A stretch of DNA of 64,000 bases from Arachidicoccus sp. BS20 (GTDB lineage Bacteria > Bacteroidota > Bacteroidia > Chitinophagales > Chitinophagaceae), in contig NZ_CP015971.1 of the NCBI RefSeq assembly GCF_001659705.1, positions 1,922,001 to 1,986,000 of the forward strand, written 5' to 3'. A model generated the notes under the pieces. That model worked only from the letters and a program-made list of their open reading frames with translations. It searched no databases and had not been told where the DNA came from. Positions 48,184 to 58,287 of this stretch are shown piece after piece (within the stretch, counting starts at the first letter, position 1; every line of letters starts with the position of its first letter). The position numbers were made by a program, and so were the translations under genes.

Positions 48184-49455
48184 TTATCCGTCGATGTCAT
48201 ATTCTTTCAGCTTGCGATACAAAGTGCGCTCGCTGATGCCTAAATCATAAGCTGCATCTTTGCGTTTGCCGCGATGTTTTTTCAGCGCTTTTTCAATCAG
48301 CTCTTTTTCTTTCTCCATAATATTGAGTGTTTCTTCCACTTCTTCGTGTGGCTGAATATCGTTTCCGCGATTCGCCGAAAGTATGACCGGTTGCTGGTTT
48401 GTACTTGCAACTGTAGGCAGATTTGTATTGGAAAAATATGGCTGAATGCTTTTTTCTTCGTTTTGTCCGTTAAAACTATTCAGCAATTTTTCTTTTGTAA
48501 AATCATTCATCGAAGCGGCAAGCGATGGATTTTGCAATAATTCAAAAAACATCTTTTTTAGTTCTGTTACATCTTTTTTCATGTCGAAAAAGAGCTTGTA
48601 CAAAATTTCTCTTTCGTTTGCAAAGTCGCCACTCGTGTGCTTTTGCGAAGAAAGTACGGGCAAACGGCTTTCGTTGTATTCAGGCAAAAACTGTTGCAGT
48701 TCATTTGCAGTTAGGATTGTAGAGGTACTTAAAACGGAGATTTGCTCCGCAATATTTTTTAGTTCGCGCACATTGCCGGGCCAAGGATAATTGGTCAACA
48801 ATTGTTTTGCACCTTCGTCTAATTGCAAAGCCTGCTTCCTGTATTTTTCGGCGAAGTCCGTTACAAATTTTCTGAACAATAAAACAATATCGTCTTTCCT
48901 GTCTTTCAGCGCCGGAACTCTGATAGGAACTGTGCTCAAACGATAATACAAATCTTCACGGAACTTCCCTGCCTGCGTAAAATCATATAAATCGCGGTTG
49001 GTCGCAGCAATCACGCGCACATCGGTTTTCTGCACTTTGGACGAACCTACACGAATGTATTCGCCCGTTTCCAATACGCGCAGCAAACGCGCCTGCGTGC
49101 CTAAGGGCATTTCGCCTATTTCATCTAAAAAAATAGTGCCGCCGTTCACTGTTTCAAAATATCCTTTGCGACTATCAACTGCGCCTGTGAACGAACCTTT
49201 TTCGTGTCCAAACAATTCGCTGTCAATCGTTCCTTCGGGGATGGCGCCGCAGTTCACGGCAATAAACTGATTGTGCTTGCGTGCGGAAAGCGAATGAATG
49301 ATTTGCGAAAATGCTTCTTTGCCCACGCCGCTTTCGCCCACAATCAAAACGCTCAAATCGGTGTTAGCAACCTGCATCGCCACGTTCAACGCATGATTGA
49401 GCGCAGGCGAATTGCCGATAATATTAAAGCGGTTTTTTACGGTTTGTAAATCCAT
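48184..49455 (-). CDS. Sigma-54-dependent transcriptional activator
   Basis: The 423-residue protein starts directly with the AAA+ domain: Walker A GESGVGKE (40-47), the sigma-54 loop GSFTGA (87-92; usual form GAFTGA), Walker B TIFLDEIGE (about 106-114) and RDLYDFTQAGKFREDLYYRL. The C terminus has a Fis-type helix-turn-helix (RKDAAYDLGISERTLYRKLK). No receiver or sensor domain is present, so activity must be set by level or by partners. It drives transcription from -24/-12 promoters; target genes are not apparent here. Confidence 0.93.
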   Translation of the reverse strand: MDLQTVKNRFNIIGNSPALNHALNVAMQVANTDLSVLIVGESGVGKEAFSQIIHSLSARKHNQFIAVNCGAIPEGTIDSELFGHEKGSFTGAVDSRKGYFETVNGGTIFLDEIGEMPLGTQARLLRVLETGEYIRVGSSKVQKTDVRVIAATNRDLYDFTQAGKFREDLYYRLSTVPIRVPALKDRKDDIVLLFRKFVTDFAEKYRKQALQLDEGAKQLLTNYPWPGNVRELKNIAEQISVLSTSTILTANELQQFLPEYNESRLPVLSSQKHTSGDFANEREILYKLFFDMKKDVTELKKMFFELLQNPSLAASMNDFTKEKLLNSFNGQNEEKSIQPYFSNTNLPTVASTNQQPVILSANRGNDIQPHEEVEETLNIMEKEKELIEKALKKHRGKRKDAAYDLGISERTLYRKLKEYDIDG

Positions 49456-49477
49456 AATTATTTTAGGTATATTGATA

Positions 49478-49546
49478 GAACGCTGATAAATTATGATTGT
49501 TATGATTTGTAATCTTATCTTAAAGCATCATAAAAAATCTGCGTTC
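49478..49546. repeat. Long inverted repeat (AGAACGC family)
   Basis: AGAACGCTGATAAATTATGA at the left pairs with the right end ...AAAATCTGCGTTC. It is the same type as the element at 5201-5276 and sits between the activator start and the miaB stop. Confidence 0.5.
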
Positions 49547-49555
49547 CATAAAATT

Positions 49556-50977
49556 TTAAACTATTTCTCCAAACAGTGTCGCCTGGCTGCATCCTGTAAT
49601 TTTTACAGTTGCATAGCTACCTTTTTGAAAATCATAATTTCTTTTCGGGAAAATCACAACTTTGTTTTGTGAATTGCGGCTCATCCAAGCGTCGGCGCTT
49701 TTTTTGCTTTGTCCTTCAATCAATACTTTAAAAGTTTTGCCTACATCTTTCTGATTGCTTTCAAGGGAAAGCCGGTTTTGTAAATCAACAATTTCCTGCA
49801 AGCGGCGTTTTTTTATTTCCAAAGGTACATCATCCTGAAACCTGCGTGCAGCCAGTGTTCCGGGACGTTCACTGTAAAAAAACATATAAGAATAATCGTA
49901 TTTACTATATTCCATAATGGACAACGTATCGCGATGTTCTTCTTCCGTTTCCGTACAAAAGCCCGCAATCATATCGCTGCTGATGGCACAGTCGGGAATT
50001 ATTTTTTTGATTTGGTCAACCTTTGCCATATACCATTCGCGTGTGTAAGTCCGGTTCATTAATTGCAAAATTCTTGTGTTGCCGCTCTGTACAGGAAGAT
50101 GAATGTAGTTGCAAATATTTTCGTATTTCGCTATCGTATGCAACACATCTTCCGTAATATCTTTCGGATGCGAAGTACTGAAACGCACGCGTAGCAACGG
50201 ATTCACGAGAGCGACTAACTCTAATAACTTTGCAAATGTTATAATCTCATTCGTTGTTTCATTGACAAAATAATAACTGTCCACATTTTGCCCTAATAAA
50301 GTTACTTCTCTGAAACCACGATTAAACAAGTCCTGTGCTTCTGCGACAATGGACTGTGCATCGCGGCTGCGTTCACGCCCGCGCGTGAAAGGAACTACGC
50401 AAAAGCTGCACATATTGTTGCAACCACGCATGATGGAAATGAATGCCGTAACGCCGTTGCTGTTCAATCGCACGGGCGAAATATCGGCATAAGTTTCATC
50501 TCTGCTTAATAAAACGTTTACGGCTTTTTGTCCGGTTTCGGCTTCTTCGACCAACGCGGGAAGTGTGCGATAAGCATCAGGTCCTACGACCAAATCGACC
50601 AATTTTTCTTCCTCCAGAAATTTCGATTTTAATCTTTCGGCCATGCAGCCGAGTACGCCTACAAGTGTGCCGGGTTTTGTTTGTTTTATTTTGCGAAATT
50701 CCGTCAAACGCTTACGCACCGTGAGCTCCGCTTTCTCACGAATGGAGCAGGTGTTTACAAAAATCAAATCGGCTTCTTCGCAGTTGCGCGTTGCGCCAAA
50801 ACCTTCTTTGTTGAGGATAGACGCAACAATTTCGCTGTCGCTGAAATTCATCTGACAGCCGTAACTTTCTATATAAAATTTCTTTTTATATACATTCTCA
50901 TCGTGCGCAAAAGGAGCATAAGCTTCACCCTGCCGCGCTTCGTTGATTTCTTTCTTTTCTAATTGTAATGCTTCCAT
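49556..50977 (-). CDS. miaB: tRNA-2-methylthio-N6-dimethylallyladenosine synthase
   Basis: The ATG at 50977 ([20 protein letters not shown]) gives 473 residues; the frame extends further upstream with a hydrophobic stretch that does not fit. The N-terminal UPF0004 domain has Cys41 (YGCQMN), Cys77 (NTCSIR) and Cys111 (GCMAER) for one 4Fe-4S cluster; the radical SAM cluster motif is CNNMCSFC; a TRAM domain ends the protein. It adds the methylthio group to i6A37 in tRNAs reading UNN codons. Confidence 0.96.
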   Translation of the reverse strand: MEALQLEKKEINEARQGEAYAPFAHDENVYKKKFYIESYGCQMNFSDSEIVASILNKEGFGATRNCEEADLIFVNTCSIREKAELTVRKRLTEFRKIKQTKPGTLVGVLGCMAERLKSKFLEEEKLVDLVVGPDAYRTLPALVEEAETGQKAVNVLLSRDETYADISPVRLNSNGVTAFISIMRGCNNMCSFCVVPFTRGRERSRDAQSIVAEAQDLFNRGFREVTLLGQNVDSYYFVNETTNEIITFAKLLELVALVNPLLRVRFSTSHPKDITEDVLHTIAKYENICNYIHLPVQSGNTRILQLMNRTYTREWYMAKVDQIKKIIPDCAISSDMIAGFCTETEEEHRDTLSIMEYSKYDYSYMFFYSERPGTLAARRFQDDVPLEIKKRRLQEIVDLQNRLSLESNQKDVGKTFKVLIEGQSKKSADAWMSRNSQNKVVIFPKRNYDFQKGSYATVKITGCSQATLFGEIV

Positions 50978-51152
50978 CAAAAAAATTATTAAGATTGCAA
51001 AATTAAATAAAAATAACAGCAACGTCAGATTGACAGGCAATTATTAAAATTTTAGCTTTTTAAAATTAGCGATTGTTCTTAATTTTAATTTTTTGAAACA
51101 TCTTTAAATTAAATAATTCCATAGCTGAAATTATAAAAACTTATTTTTCAAG

Positions 51153-52130
51153 TTGAGAAAATTTAATAAGCATTTATATTTATTGTTTATTCTGTTCTTT
51201 GCATTGTGCTCTGCACATGCGCAGGACAATATTCCGGTTCGTTCGCTTCCTTCAGAAATTTTTGTTACGGTTCAGAAAGCATCAAAGGATACTATCAAAT
51301 GGCGTTGGAAACGTGGCGGAACGGGCAATCTCAATTTGTCGCAAAGTTCGCAGAGAGACTGGGCGGCAGGCGGCGATAATTTTGCCATGTCCATCAATAC
51401 ATACGTCAATGCTTTTCTGTATTACCGGAAAAATAAAAACACCTGGGATAATAATCTCGATTTCAATTTCGGTTATATGCAGGCAACTTCTACCGGTGGC
51501 AGGAAAAACGACGACAGGATTGCGGTCACTACCAAATACGGCTACAAAATAGACAGTTCGGGAAAATTACTTGCCTCCTTTTTGGTCAATGGCAGGTCGC
51601 AGCTTTTTGACGGACGACAATATTTTACCAAAGACAGTTCGCAGTTAATATCTTCATTTCTTTCTCCGGCATACGGCGTTACATCTGCAGGTTTGGACTA
51701 TCAGCCGGATAATGCACTTTCTATTTTTGCATCTCCTTTGACAGCGAGACTTACCGTTGTGCTTAAAGAAAGTCTGGCGCAGAAAAATTTATACGGCATT
51801 GGCACGCACCGCTATAAGGTGGCGCCGGGCGCTTTCGTTGCCATTAATTACAACAAGGAGATTATGAAGAATATTAATTATAAAGCCAATCTTAACTTAT
51901 TCTCCGACTACACCCACAACGCGCAGGATGTGGATATGGATATGAGTAATTATATCAATTTCAAAATCAATAAATATATATCTGCAACATATAGCCTCAA
52001 CCTGATGTATGATGATGATATAAAACTCTTCGGTCCAAACAGCAACAGTCCCGGTTTGCAATTGCAAAGCCAAATCGGAATAGGATTTTCCATGCCGTTT
52101 AAAACAGGCTACACAAGAATCAGCATGTAA
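51153..52130 (+). CDS. DUF3078 family protein
   Basis: The 325-residue protein opens with a signal peptide (KHLYLLFILFFALCSAHAQD). The DUF3078 pattern is clear: WKRGGTGNLNLSQSSQRDWA, NKNTWDNNLDFNFGYMQATS and regular beta-strand pairs to the end, which fits an outer-membrane beta barrel. Function unknown. The frame begins with TTG at 51153; no ATG precedes the signal peptide, so TTG is the probable start. It is divergent from miaB and 49 bp upstream of nadK. Confidence 0.85.
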   Translation: MRKFNKHLYLLFILFFALCSAHAQDNIPVRSLPSEIFVTVQKASKDTIKWRWKRGGTGNLNLSQSSQRDWAAGGDNFAMSINTYVNAFLYYRKNKNTWDNNLDFNFGYMQATSTGGRKNDDRIAVTTKYGYKIDSSGKLLASFLVNGRSQLFDGRQYFTKDSSQLISSFLSPAYGVTSAGLDYQPDNALSIFASPLTARLTVVLKESLAQKNLYGIGTHRYKVAPGAFVAINYNKEIMKNINYKANLNLFSDYTHNAQDVDMDMSNYINFKINKYISATYSLNLMYDDDIKLFGPNSNSPGLQLQSQIGIGFSMPFKTGYTRISM

Positions 52131-52179
52131 AAAACGTTATAGTATTTTTGCATTAATATTTTCAGATAAAACCTGTTAC

Positions 52180-53058
52180 ATGCAAGCAGCCATTTACGGA
52201 AGAATTTTGCCCGAAGCATACGGCAATGATGTATTGTCATTGCTGACGGAATTGAATAATCATCAAATTCAATTATGCTTATTCAAAACTTTGTATGAGC
52301 AATATCCGCAAATAACTTCTTTATTTCCCGGCGTGAAAATTTTTGACTCGGCAGAAGATTTGCCTAAAGACATTGACTTTTTGATAAGCCTTGGCGGAGA
52401 TGGAACTATCCTGGACACTGTTTCTTTGGTTCAAAGTAAAAACATTCCCATTCTCGGTGTGAATTTCGGCAGGTTGGGTTTTCTTACCGGCACAAGTAAA
52501 GAGAGCTTCTCAGAGGTACTGAACGATTTGCTCAACAGGAATTATATCATTGACAAAAGAACATTGTTGCACCTGGATGCAAGCATTCCCTTGTTTGCCG
52601 ATGCGCCGTTTGCGCTGAACGATTTTACGATTGGCAAACGCGACATTGACCCAATGGTGCAAGTGCACACTTTCCTGAACGGAGAATTTATTAATTCATA
52701 TTTTGCAGACGGTTTGATTGTAGCAACCCCGACAGGCTCAACAGGCTACAACATGAGTTGTAACGGACCAATTTTGTTTCCCGATTCTGCAAGCTTTGTC
52801 ATTACACCCATTGCGCCACACCACTTGAACACAAGACCGCTGATTGTGCCCGACGACAGTGTAATTTCTTTTGAAATAAGCAGTCGCTCCGATGATATTC
52901 TTTGCACCTTAGATGCCCGGCGCGAAATTGTAAGTAAAAATATTCAGCTTGCCGTGCGAAAAGAAAGCTTTACCATAAAGCTCATCCGGTTTAAGGAAAA
53001 TACTTTTCTTTCTACGCTGCGCAATAAACTTTCATGGGGATTCGATAAAAGAAATTAA
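52180..53058 (+). CDS. nadK: NAD kinase
   Basis: The 292-residue protein has the GGDGT motif (72-76; catalytic Asp74) after FLISLG, the NFGRLGFLT segment, and the NE/D-type and glycine-rich substrate region GLIVATPTGSTGYNMSCNGP. It phosphorylates NAD to NADP in the cytoplasm. A TATTTTTG box at 52143-52150 is a plausible -7 element with a 29-nt leader. The DUF6089 barrel gene starts 1 bp after it, a pairing common in Bacteroidota. Confidence 0.95.
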   Translation: MQAAIYGRILPEAYGNDVLSLLTELNNHQIQLCLFKTLYEQYPQITSLFPGVKIFDSAEDLPKDIDFLISLGGDGTILDTVSLVQSKNIPILGVNFGRLGFLTGTSKESFSEVLNDLLNRNYIIDKRTLLHLDASIPLFADAPFALNDFTIGKRDIDPMVQVHTFLNGEFINSYFADGLIVATPTGSTGYNMSCNGPILFPDSASFVITPIAPHHLNTRPLIVPDDSVISFEISSRSDDILCTLDARREIVSKNIQLAVRKESFTIKLIRFKENTFLSTLRNKLSWGFDKRN

Positions 53059-53059
53059 G

Positions 53060-53923
53060 ATGATATATAAAAAATATTGCCTTTTGTTGTTGGGGATTTT
53101 TTCTGTTTGCAATTTGTTGCAGGCGCAATATCAAAGTTATCAGGCCAAAGGCGAATTAGGCATTGGCGTTGGCAGTTCCACTTATTTCGGCGATTTGAAT
53201 CCTTCGGGCAAAGTAACACCCATACATTATTCTGCAGGCGCATTTTATCAAAAATACTTCAGCAATTATATCGGCGTAAGATTATCTGCGAATTACATTC
53301 ATCTGCATGCTTCCGATGCCGACAGTAAAAATATTGCATACAAAACGCGCAACCTGAATTTCTCCAATAATATGCTGGAAATGTCGCTAACGGGCAGCTT
53401 CAACTTTTTCAATTATGCACCGGGTTTTTCCGGGCACAATTTTACTCCGTATGTTTCACTCGGCATTGGTACGGTATATTCAAATCCTTACACTTTTGAT
53501 GATGAAGGGAAAAAGGTTTATTTGCGCTCGCTCGGTACGGAAGGACAAAAAAGTACAACTTCTCACGACGGAAAAAAGTATGGTCCATTTGCAATGGTGT
53601 TTCCACTTTCGGTCGGCGTGAGACAGGCTTTAAGCCAAAGAATAAATTTGTTTGCCGAAGTCGGCTACCGTTTTACAACTACAGATTATCTTGATGACGC
53701 AAGTACGACTTATGCCGGGGCAAGTGCTTTTGATGCTGCAAACTACAAAGGCTCCCCAACACAAGCCTCCATTGCAAAGCAATTGCAGGACAGAAGTCAA
53801 AATCAATCTTTAGGGATAAAAGGCTGGCAGCGTGGTAATAGCGCCGTAAAAGATAGTTATTTGCTTATGCAAATAGGCATATCTTATAACTTCAGCAACT
53901 GTAATTGTCCGGGCGTATTTTAA
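53060..53923 (+). CDS. DUF6089 family outer-membrane protein
   Basis: The 287-residue protein has a signal peptide (KKYCLLLLGIFSVCNLLQAQ) and a DUF6089 barrel: ELGIGVGSSTYFGDLNPSGK, YFSNYIGVRLSANYIHLHAS, TPYVSLGIGTVYSNPY and an inserted loop with the TTTDYLDDASTTYAG motif; the last strand is LLMQIGISYNF. It is one base after the nadK stop, so the two are co-transcribed. In many relatives uppS and bamA come next, but here a convergent gene follows after 6 bp. Confidence 0.88.
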   Translation: MIYKKYCLLLLGIFSVCNLLQAQYQSYQAKGELGIGVGSSTYFGDLNPSGKVTPIHYSAGAFYQKYFSNYIGVRLSANYIHLHASDADSKNIAYKTRNLNFSNNMLEMSLTGSFNFFNYAPGFSGHNFTPYVSLGIGTVYSNPYTFDDEGKKVYLRSLGTEGQKSTTSHDGKKYGPFAMVFPLSVGVRQALSQRINLFAEVGYRFTTTDYLDDASTTYAGASAFDAANYKGSPTQASIAKQLQDRSQNQSLGIKGWQRGNSAVKDSYLLMQIGISYNFSNCNCPGVF

Positions 53924-53929
53924 GAAAAA

Positions 53930-54940
53930 TTATTTTTCAATTTTCAGATACATCAAATTTGTTCTGTAAGGTCGCGTTGGCGTGAACACATCGTTTATAA
54001 TAAAGAATCCCTTTTTATACAAAGCAAGTCCTTCCCAGTTATAAGCCCAATATTCTTTCGGCAAGGCGGTCAGTGTCTTCCATGTAACATGTTGCTTGTG
54101 AAATTTTATATCTACCAGTCTGCAATAACTTCTGTAACCCGAAGAATCGCGCGTTAAAGTATAATTTGCATTATCGTTTTTAGGTACACGATACACAGCG
54201 TCGCCGCCGCCTCCTTTGTAAAAATAATTAATGCCGGTCAAGTGATTTCGCTTGCAGGACTTTGTTATATCAGTAATTCTGAAAGGCATTTTTTCAAGAG
54301 AGATTTTTTGTAAAGAAGATTCTTGCAAAGATGTATCAACGCTTATGACATTGTTTTCCTTGTCAAAGTAATTATACTCAAAAAAAGCATACAGTCTATT
54401 GCCGGTTAATTCCAAAGATTCAAAACCAGCATTATAAACATTTTTGCCCGCCGTATCTTTCGGTTTCGCGAGCCGCAGCATTTTTGTTGTGTCCATATAA
54501 ATATCGTTGCCAACAAAATATCCTTTTAATAAATAACAATAATCCGAAGGCGTTGCGGTTTCTACCGACAAATAAACTGTAACATTATTTATTACAGTTG
54601 CTTCCAAACCCTCATAGGACTGGTTTTCGGCTTTCATTTTTTTACGCAGTACATCCAAACCGTGAATAGGGTTTTTGATAAATGTCGGCTGAAAGGAACT
54701 ATCTTTAATTGCTCTTTCCAAATCGCTTAAATTAACCGAAGTGAGAAATGCCGAAGCCTTATCTTCCAGCCTGCTTTCACTCATTAAATACAATTTTTGA
54801 TTGCTGATATATAAGCTCGAATATTGATTGTTGTAATAAGAAACATTGGAAGGAAGTTTGATAGGATATGCTTTTAGCTTCACTTGTGCTTTTGCAAAAC
54901 ATGAATAGACAATCATTATTCCGAGTATAAGATATTTCAT
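53930..54940 (-). CDS. Secreted phytase-like/esterase-like protein
   Basis: The 336-residue protein has a signal peptide (KYLILGIMIVYSCFAKAQVK) and a beta-propeller-like pattern with SYEGLEATVINNVTVYLSVE, NAGFESLELTGNRLYAFFEY and NWEGLALYKKGFFIINDVFT. The EGL/EGLA motifs recall the esterase-like domain of phytase family proteins. It should be periplasmic or exported. Activity is uncertain. The gene is convergent with the DUF6089 gene. Confidence 0.7.
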   Translation of the reverse strand: MKYLILGIMIVYSCFAKAQVKLKAYPIKLPSNVSYYNNQYSSLYISNQKLYLMSESRLEDKASAFLTSVNLSDLERAIKDSSFQPTFIKNPIHGLDVLRKKMKAENQSYEGLEATVINNVTVYLSVETATPSDYCYLLKGYFVGNDIYMDTTKMLRLAKPKDTAGKNVYNAGFESLELTGNRLYAFFEYNYFDKENNVISVDTSLQESSLQKISLEKMPFRITDITKSCKRNHLTGINYFYKGGGGDAVYRVPKNDNANYTLTRDSSGYRSYCRLVDIKFHKQHVTWKTLTALPKEYWAYNWEGLALYKKGFFIINDVFTPTRPYRTNLMYLKIEK

Positions 54941-55270
54941 CTGCCTGAATTATTAAAGATATTTGTGTTTCTGACTATAGTAGGAAATATCATCAAAGAT
55001 AAAATTTTCATATAAGTTCGAACTGTTATAAAAAACTAAATTACAAGTGAATAAAATTTATATGAAATTGAAAATGAATTTAAAAGATTTATTTCTTCCG
55101 AAAGTCCTGTATGTACAGGCTTTCAGCCATTTTATAGAAGAAAATTTATTTGTTTTATTCCGGCTTTCTATCTAATTTTATGTTAGATTAAAATCAATCT
55201 AACACCCTTTTCCCACCAGCATATTCCGGCTTGATTAAGTTAATTTTTTAACCTTAAAAAATTGAAAGCT
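54941..55270. other. Spacer with one hairpin, no gene
   Basis: GAAAG-T-CCTGTA-TG-TACAGG-C-TTTC at 55100-55124 is a near-perfect inverted repeat. The rest is AT-rich upstream sequence of the minus-strand gene and of the SufE-like gene. Confidence 0.45.
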
Positions 55271-55711
55271 ATGGACATCAATAAAATTCAGGATGCTATC
55301 ATCCAAAGATTTGAAAACCTGACCGAAAGAGTTAGTCGCTTCAAATATTTTCGGCATCTTATTCGCTTGGGAATGCGCGCATCGCAGTCTATTGAGCCGA
55401 CAGAAAGAAATGAGCAAATTGTAGTTCATGGTACTAAAAACAAGATATGGTTGAAAGCATATTGCGAAAACGGAAAAGTATTCTTCAGAACGGATAGCGA
55501 AAATGCCGTAAGCAAAGGCATCGCAGGGTTATTGTCAAAGGTTTTTTCGGGACATACGCCCAAAGAAATTATTAATTCAAACCTGTATTTTCTTCACGAG
55601 ATTAATTTATATGACCGCCTGAACACTGTTTGGGTAAAAGAGGTTCAGGCAATTATGCAGAAAATGAAATCATTGGCAATAGGTTTTAGGGCAGCTTCTT
55701 TTTCGGTTTGA
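55271..55711 (+). CDS. SufE-like protein lacking the catalytic cysteine
   Basis: The ATG at 55271 (MDINKIQDAIIQRFENLTER) gives 146 residues; a TTG nine bases upstream is also in frame. The SufE fold pattern is complete: FKYFRHLIRLG, then IVVHGTKNKIWLKAY, GKVFFRTDSENAVSKGIAGL and VFSGHTPKEIINSN. In active SufE the segment reads roughly GCQSxVWL with the sulfur-accepting cysteine; here it is GTKNKIWL, so that cysteine is a threonine. A cysteine remains four strands on in KAYCENGK. It may be a non-catalytic regulator of SufS or a repurposed paralog. Confidence 0.85.
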   Translation: MDINKIQDAIIQRFENLTERVSRFKYFRHLIRLGMRASQSIEPTERNEQIVVHGTKNKIWLKAYCENGKVFFRTDSENAVSKGIAGLLSKVFSGHTPKEIINSNLYFLHEINLYDRLNTVWVKEVQAIMQKMKSLAIGFRAASFSV

Positions 55712-55730
55712 CTTTTATATTTCTAAAATA

Positions 55731-55760
55731 AAACGGCATCCGATTTCGGTATGCCGCTTT
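55731..55760. terminator. Terminator between SufE-like and E1 genes
   Basis: CGGCAT (55734) pairs with ATGCCG (55751) around CCGATTTCGGT, with an inner CCGA/TCGG pairing; short A and T runs flank it. It separates convergent genes. Confidence 0.6.
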
Positions 55761-55784
55761 ACTTGTCCGAGAAACGAAGATGAC

Positions 55785-58172
55785 TTATTCTTCCATCATT
55801 TCTCTCACTACATCAATAATTTCCTCTGCATTCGGCTTGCTGAAATAGTCGCCGTCGCTGCCATACGCGGGCTTGTGATTCTTTCCGGTAATCGTTCGCG
55901 GCGCAACGTCGAGCAATTTATAACCTTGCTGTTCTTCCATTACTTTGTTGAACATAAACGCTGCCGCGCCGCCGGGAACATCTTCATCAACAAACAAAAT
56001 CCGGTTTGTCTTTTCCAATGATTTTTTAATGAGATGATGGGTATCGAAAGGCAATAAAGTTTGCACATCAATTATTTCGCAGGAAATGTTTTGCGCAGCC
56101 AATTTTTCCGCCGCATCCTGAATAATCCGTAAAACAGAACCATACGAAACAATCGTAATATCCGCACCTTCGCGGATGGTTTCCGGCACACCTAAAGGAA
56201 CCGTAAATATTGAAAGATTTGCCGGCAGTTTTTCTTTTAAACGATAGCCGTTCAGGCTTTCAATTAATAGCGCAGGTGTATTCGTTTGCAGTAAAGTGTT
56301 GTACATTCCCGCAGCCTGTGTCATGTTGCGCGGAACGCATACATAAAATCCTCGTAACGAATTAATCAGTGTACCCATTGGTGAGCCGCTGTGGAACATT
56401 CCTTCCAAGCGATGCCCGCGTGTTCGTACGATGATGGGGCAACTTTGCTTGCCTGCCGTGCGGTAATGCAGCGAAGCAACATCGTCGCTCAATGGTTCAA
56501 GCGCATATAACAGATAATCCATGTACTGGACTTCCGCAATCGGTCGCAAGCCACGTAGCGCAAGTCCTATGCCTTTACCCATGATTGACAGTTCACGAAT
56601 GCCTGTATCAAAAATTCTGGCTTCGCCATGCTTGTCCTGCAATCCTGCAAAACCTTGATTCACATCGCCGATTTTTCCCAAATCTTCGCCGAAAGCCACC
56701 ACGGAACTATTGTTGGCAAACAGTTGGTCAAAATATTTATTCAGCACTTCGTAGCCGCTCACGACAGGAGAATCGGCAGAAAATTCAGCTTTTATTTCTT
56801 TAATATTTGCAGCTGATTTTGGTCCTTCGTCGTATTGAAATTTATCATACAATTTATTCCATTCTTTTTTGGAAAACCGATAATAATCGAGCAAAGGCTT
56901 TGCAATATTTTTATCATAGCGAAGAAGCGCCAACGCTTCAGCCACAGACGAAAGAATATCTTTTCGCAAAGGCTCTTTGATAGATGCTAAACCGGTTGCA
57001 ATTTTATTCAGCTCATTTTGTTGAAACGTAATGCTGTTCAGTATTTCAACGGCTTTTTGCCGCTCTGCCTTTAACGGGGTAATATATTTTTCCCACGCAC
57101 GGTTGCGGCATTCTTTGACGTAATTTTTAGCATCAAGCCTGATTTTTTCGATTTCTTCTTCAGTCGCAATTCCTGTTTCCACAATCCAGTTTTTCATTTG
57201 CTTGATGCAATCCCAATCGCGCTCCCATTGCAAGCGAGCCTGGGATTTGTAACGCTCGTGGCTGCCCGAAGTACTATGCCCCTGTGGCTGTGTTATTTCC
57301 TGCACATGAAAAACGGCAGGCGTATGTGTTTGTCTTATTTTTTCAATTGCCGGTTCAAGCGTTTCACACATACCGGCATAATCCCAGCCTTTCATCGTAT
57401 AAATATCGATACCATTCGTACCACGTTCTTTTTGCAATCCGCGCAACGCTTCTGAGATAGAGCCTTTCGTGGTTTGCTTAGACGTAGGCACGGAAATGCC
57501 GTAACCATCGTCCCAAACAAAAACAGCTAACGGAACCTGCAATACTCCCGCTGCATTCATCACTTCCCAAAAATGCCCTTCCGAAGTGGCAGCATCGCCT
57601 ATGGTTGTGAAGCAAATTTCATTGCCGTTTTTGGACAGATGACTATATTTTTCATTTTTCAGCGAAGGATTAATTCTGAATTGTTTGGATGCCAGCGCCA
57701 AACCGAGCGCACGCGGCATCTGTCCTGCGGTGGGCGCAAAATCCGTAGCCGAATTTTTCATATTCACTAACGGCAGCCAATTACCATTTTCATCCATATT
57801 CTGCGAAGTAAAATGCCCCACCATATTTCTGCCGCCGCTTAAAGGTTCGTTATGAATGTCGGTATCGGCGTAGAGTTGGGAGAAAAATTGTTCAATCGTG
57901 CCTATACCTGTGGCAAATGCCAAAGTCTGGTCGCGGTAATAACCGGAACGCCAGTCGCCGTTTTGAAAAAAACGTGCTACCGCCACCTGCGCTACTTCTT
58001 TGCCATCCCCGAAGATGCCGAATTTTGCTTTGCCTGTCAATACTTCTCTTCTTCCGAGTAAACTTGCTTCGCGGCTTTCCACTGCAATTTTGAAATCATT
58101 CAAAACCGATTTTTTGAAATCTTCAAAGGACAACATTTCTTCGGTTTCACTATTTCTCGCTACATTTTCCAT
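55785..58172 (-). CDS. Fused E1 alpha/beta 2-oxo acid dehydrogenase
   Basis: The ATG at 58172 (MENVARNSETEEMLSFEDFK) gives 795 residues; the longer frame is an unlikely hydrophobic extension. The N-terminal half is E1 alpha with the thiamine diphosphate motif GDAATSEGHFWEVMNAAGV; the C-terminal half (from about 460) is E1 beta, with SVVAFGEDLGKIGDVNQGFA and YMDYLLYALEPLSDDVA, and a transketolase C-terminal domain. It decarboxylates a branched-chain 2-oxo acid or pyruvate and passes the acyl group to E2. The fused form is common in Bacteroidota. E2 and E3 are not nearby. Confidence 0.93.
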   Translation of the reverse strand: MENVARNSETEEMLSFEDFKKSVLNDFKIAVESREASLLGRREVLTGKAKFGIFGDGKEVAQVAVARFFQNGDWRSGYYRDQTLAFATGIGTIEQFFSQLYADTDIHNEPLSGGRNMVGHFTSQNMDENGNWLPLVNMKNSATDFAPTAGQMPRALGLALASKQFRINPSLKNEKYSHLSKNGNEICFTTIGDAATSEGHFWEVMNAAGVLQVPLAVFVWDDGYGISVPTSKQTTKGSISEALRGLQKERGTNGIDIYTMKGWDYAGMCETLEPAIEKIRQTHTPAVFHVQEITQPQGHSTSGSHERYKSQARLQWERDWDCIKQMKNWIVETGIATEEEIEKIRLDAKNYVKECRNRAWEKYITPLKAERQKAVEILNSITFQQNELNKIATGLASIKEPLRKDILSSVAEALALLRYDKNIAKPLLDYYRFSKKEWNKLYDKFQYDEGPKSAANIKEIKAEFSADSPVVSGYEVLNKYFDQLFANNSSVVAFGEDLGKIGDVNQGFAGLQDKHGEARIFDTGIRELSIMGKGIGLALRGLRPIAEVQYMDYLLYALEPLSDDVASLHYRTAGKQSCPIIVRTRGHRLEGMFHSGSPMGTLINSLRGFYVCVPRNMTQAAGMYNTLLQTNTPALLIESLNGYRLKEKLPANLSIFTVPLGVPETIREGADITIVSYGSVLRIIQDAAEKLAAQNISCEIIDVQTLLPFDTHHLIKKSLEKTNRILFVDEDVPGGAAAFMFNKVMEEQQGYKLLDVAPRTITGKNHKPAYGSDGDYFSKPNAEEIIDVVREMMEE

Positions 58173-58287
58173 TGGATAAAAGTAAGAAATTTTTTGGGGT
58201 TGTTGGTTGCAAGTGTGGGAAAATGTGAACAACAAAACAATGAAAAACCGAAAGATTGTGCAATAAAAAATTTCGGAAAAAAATATA

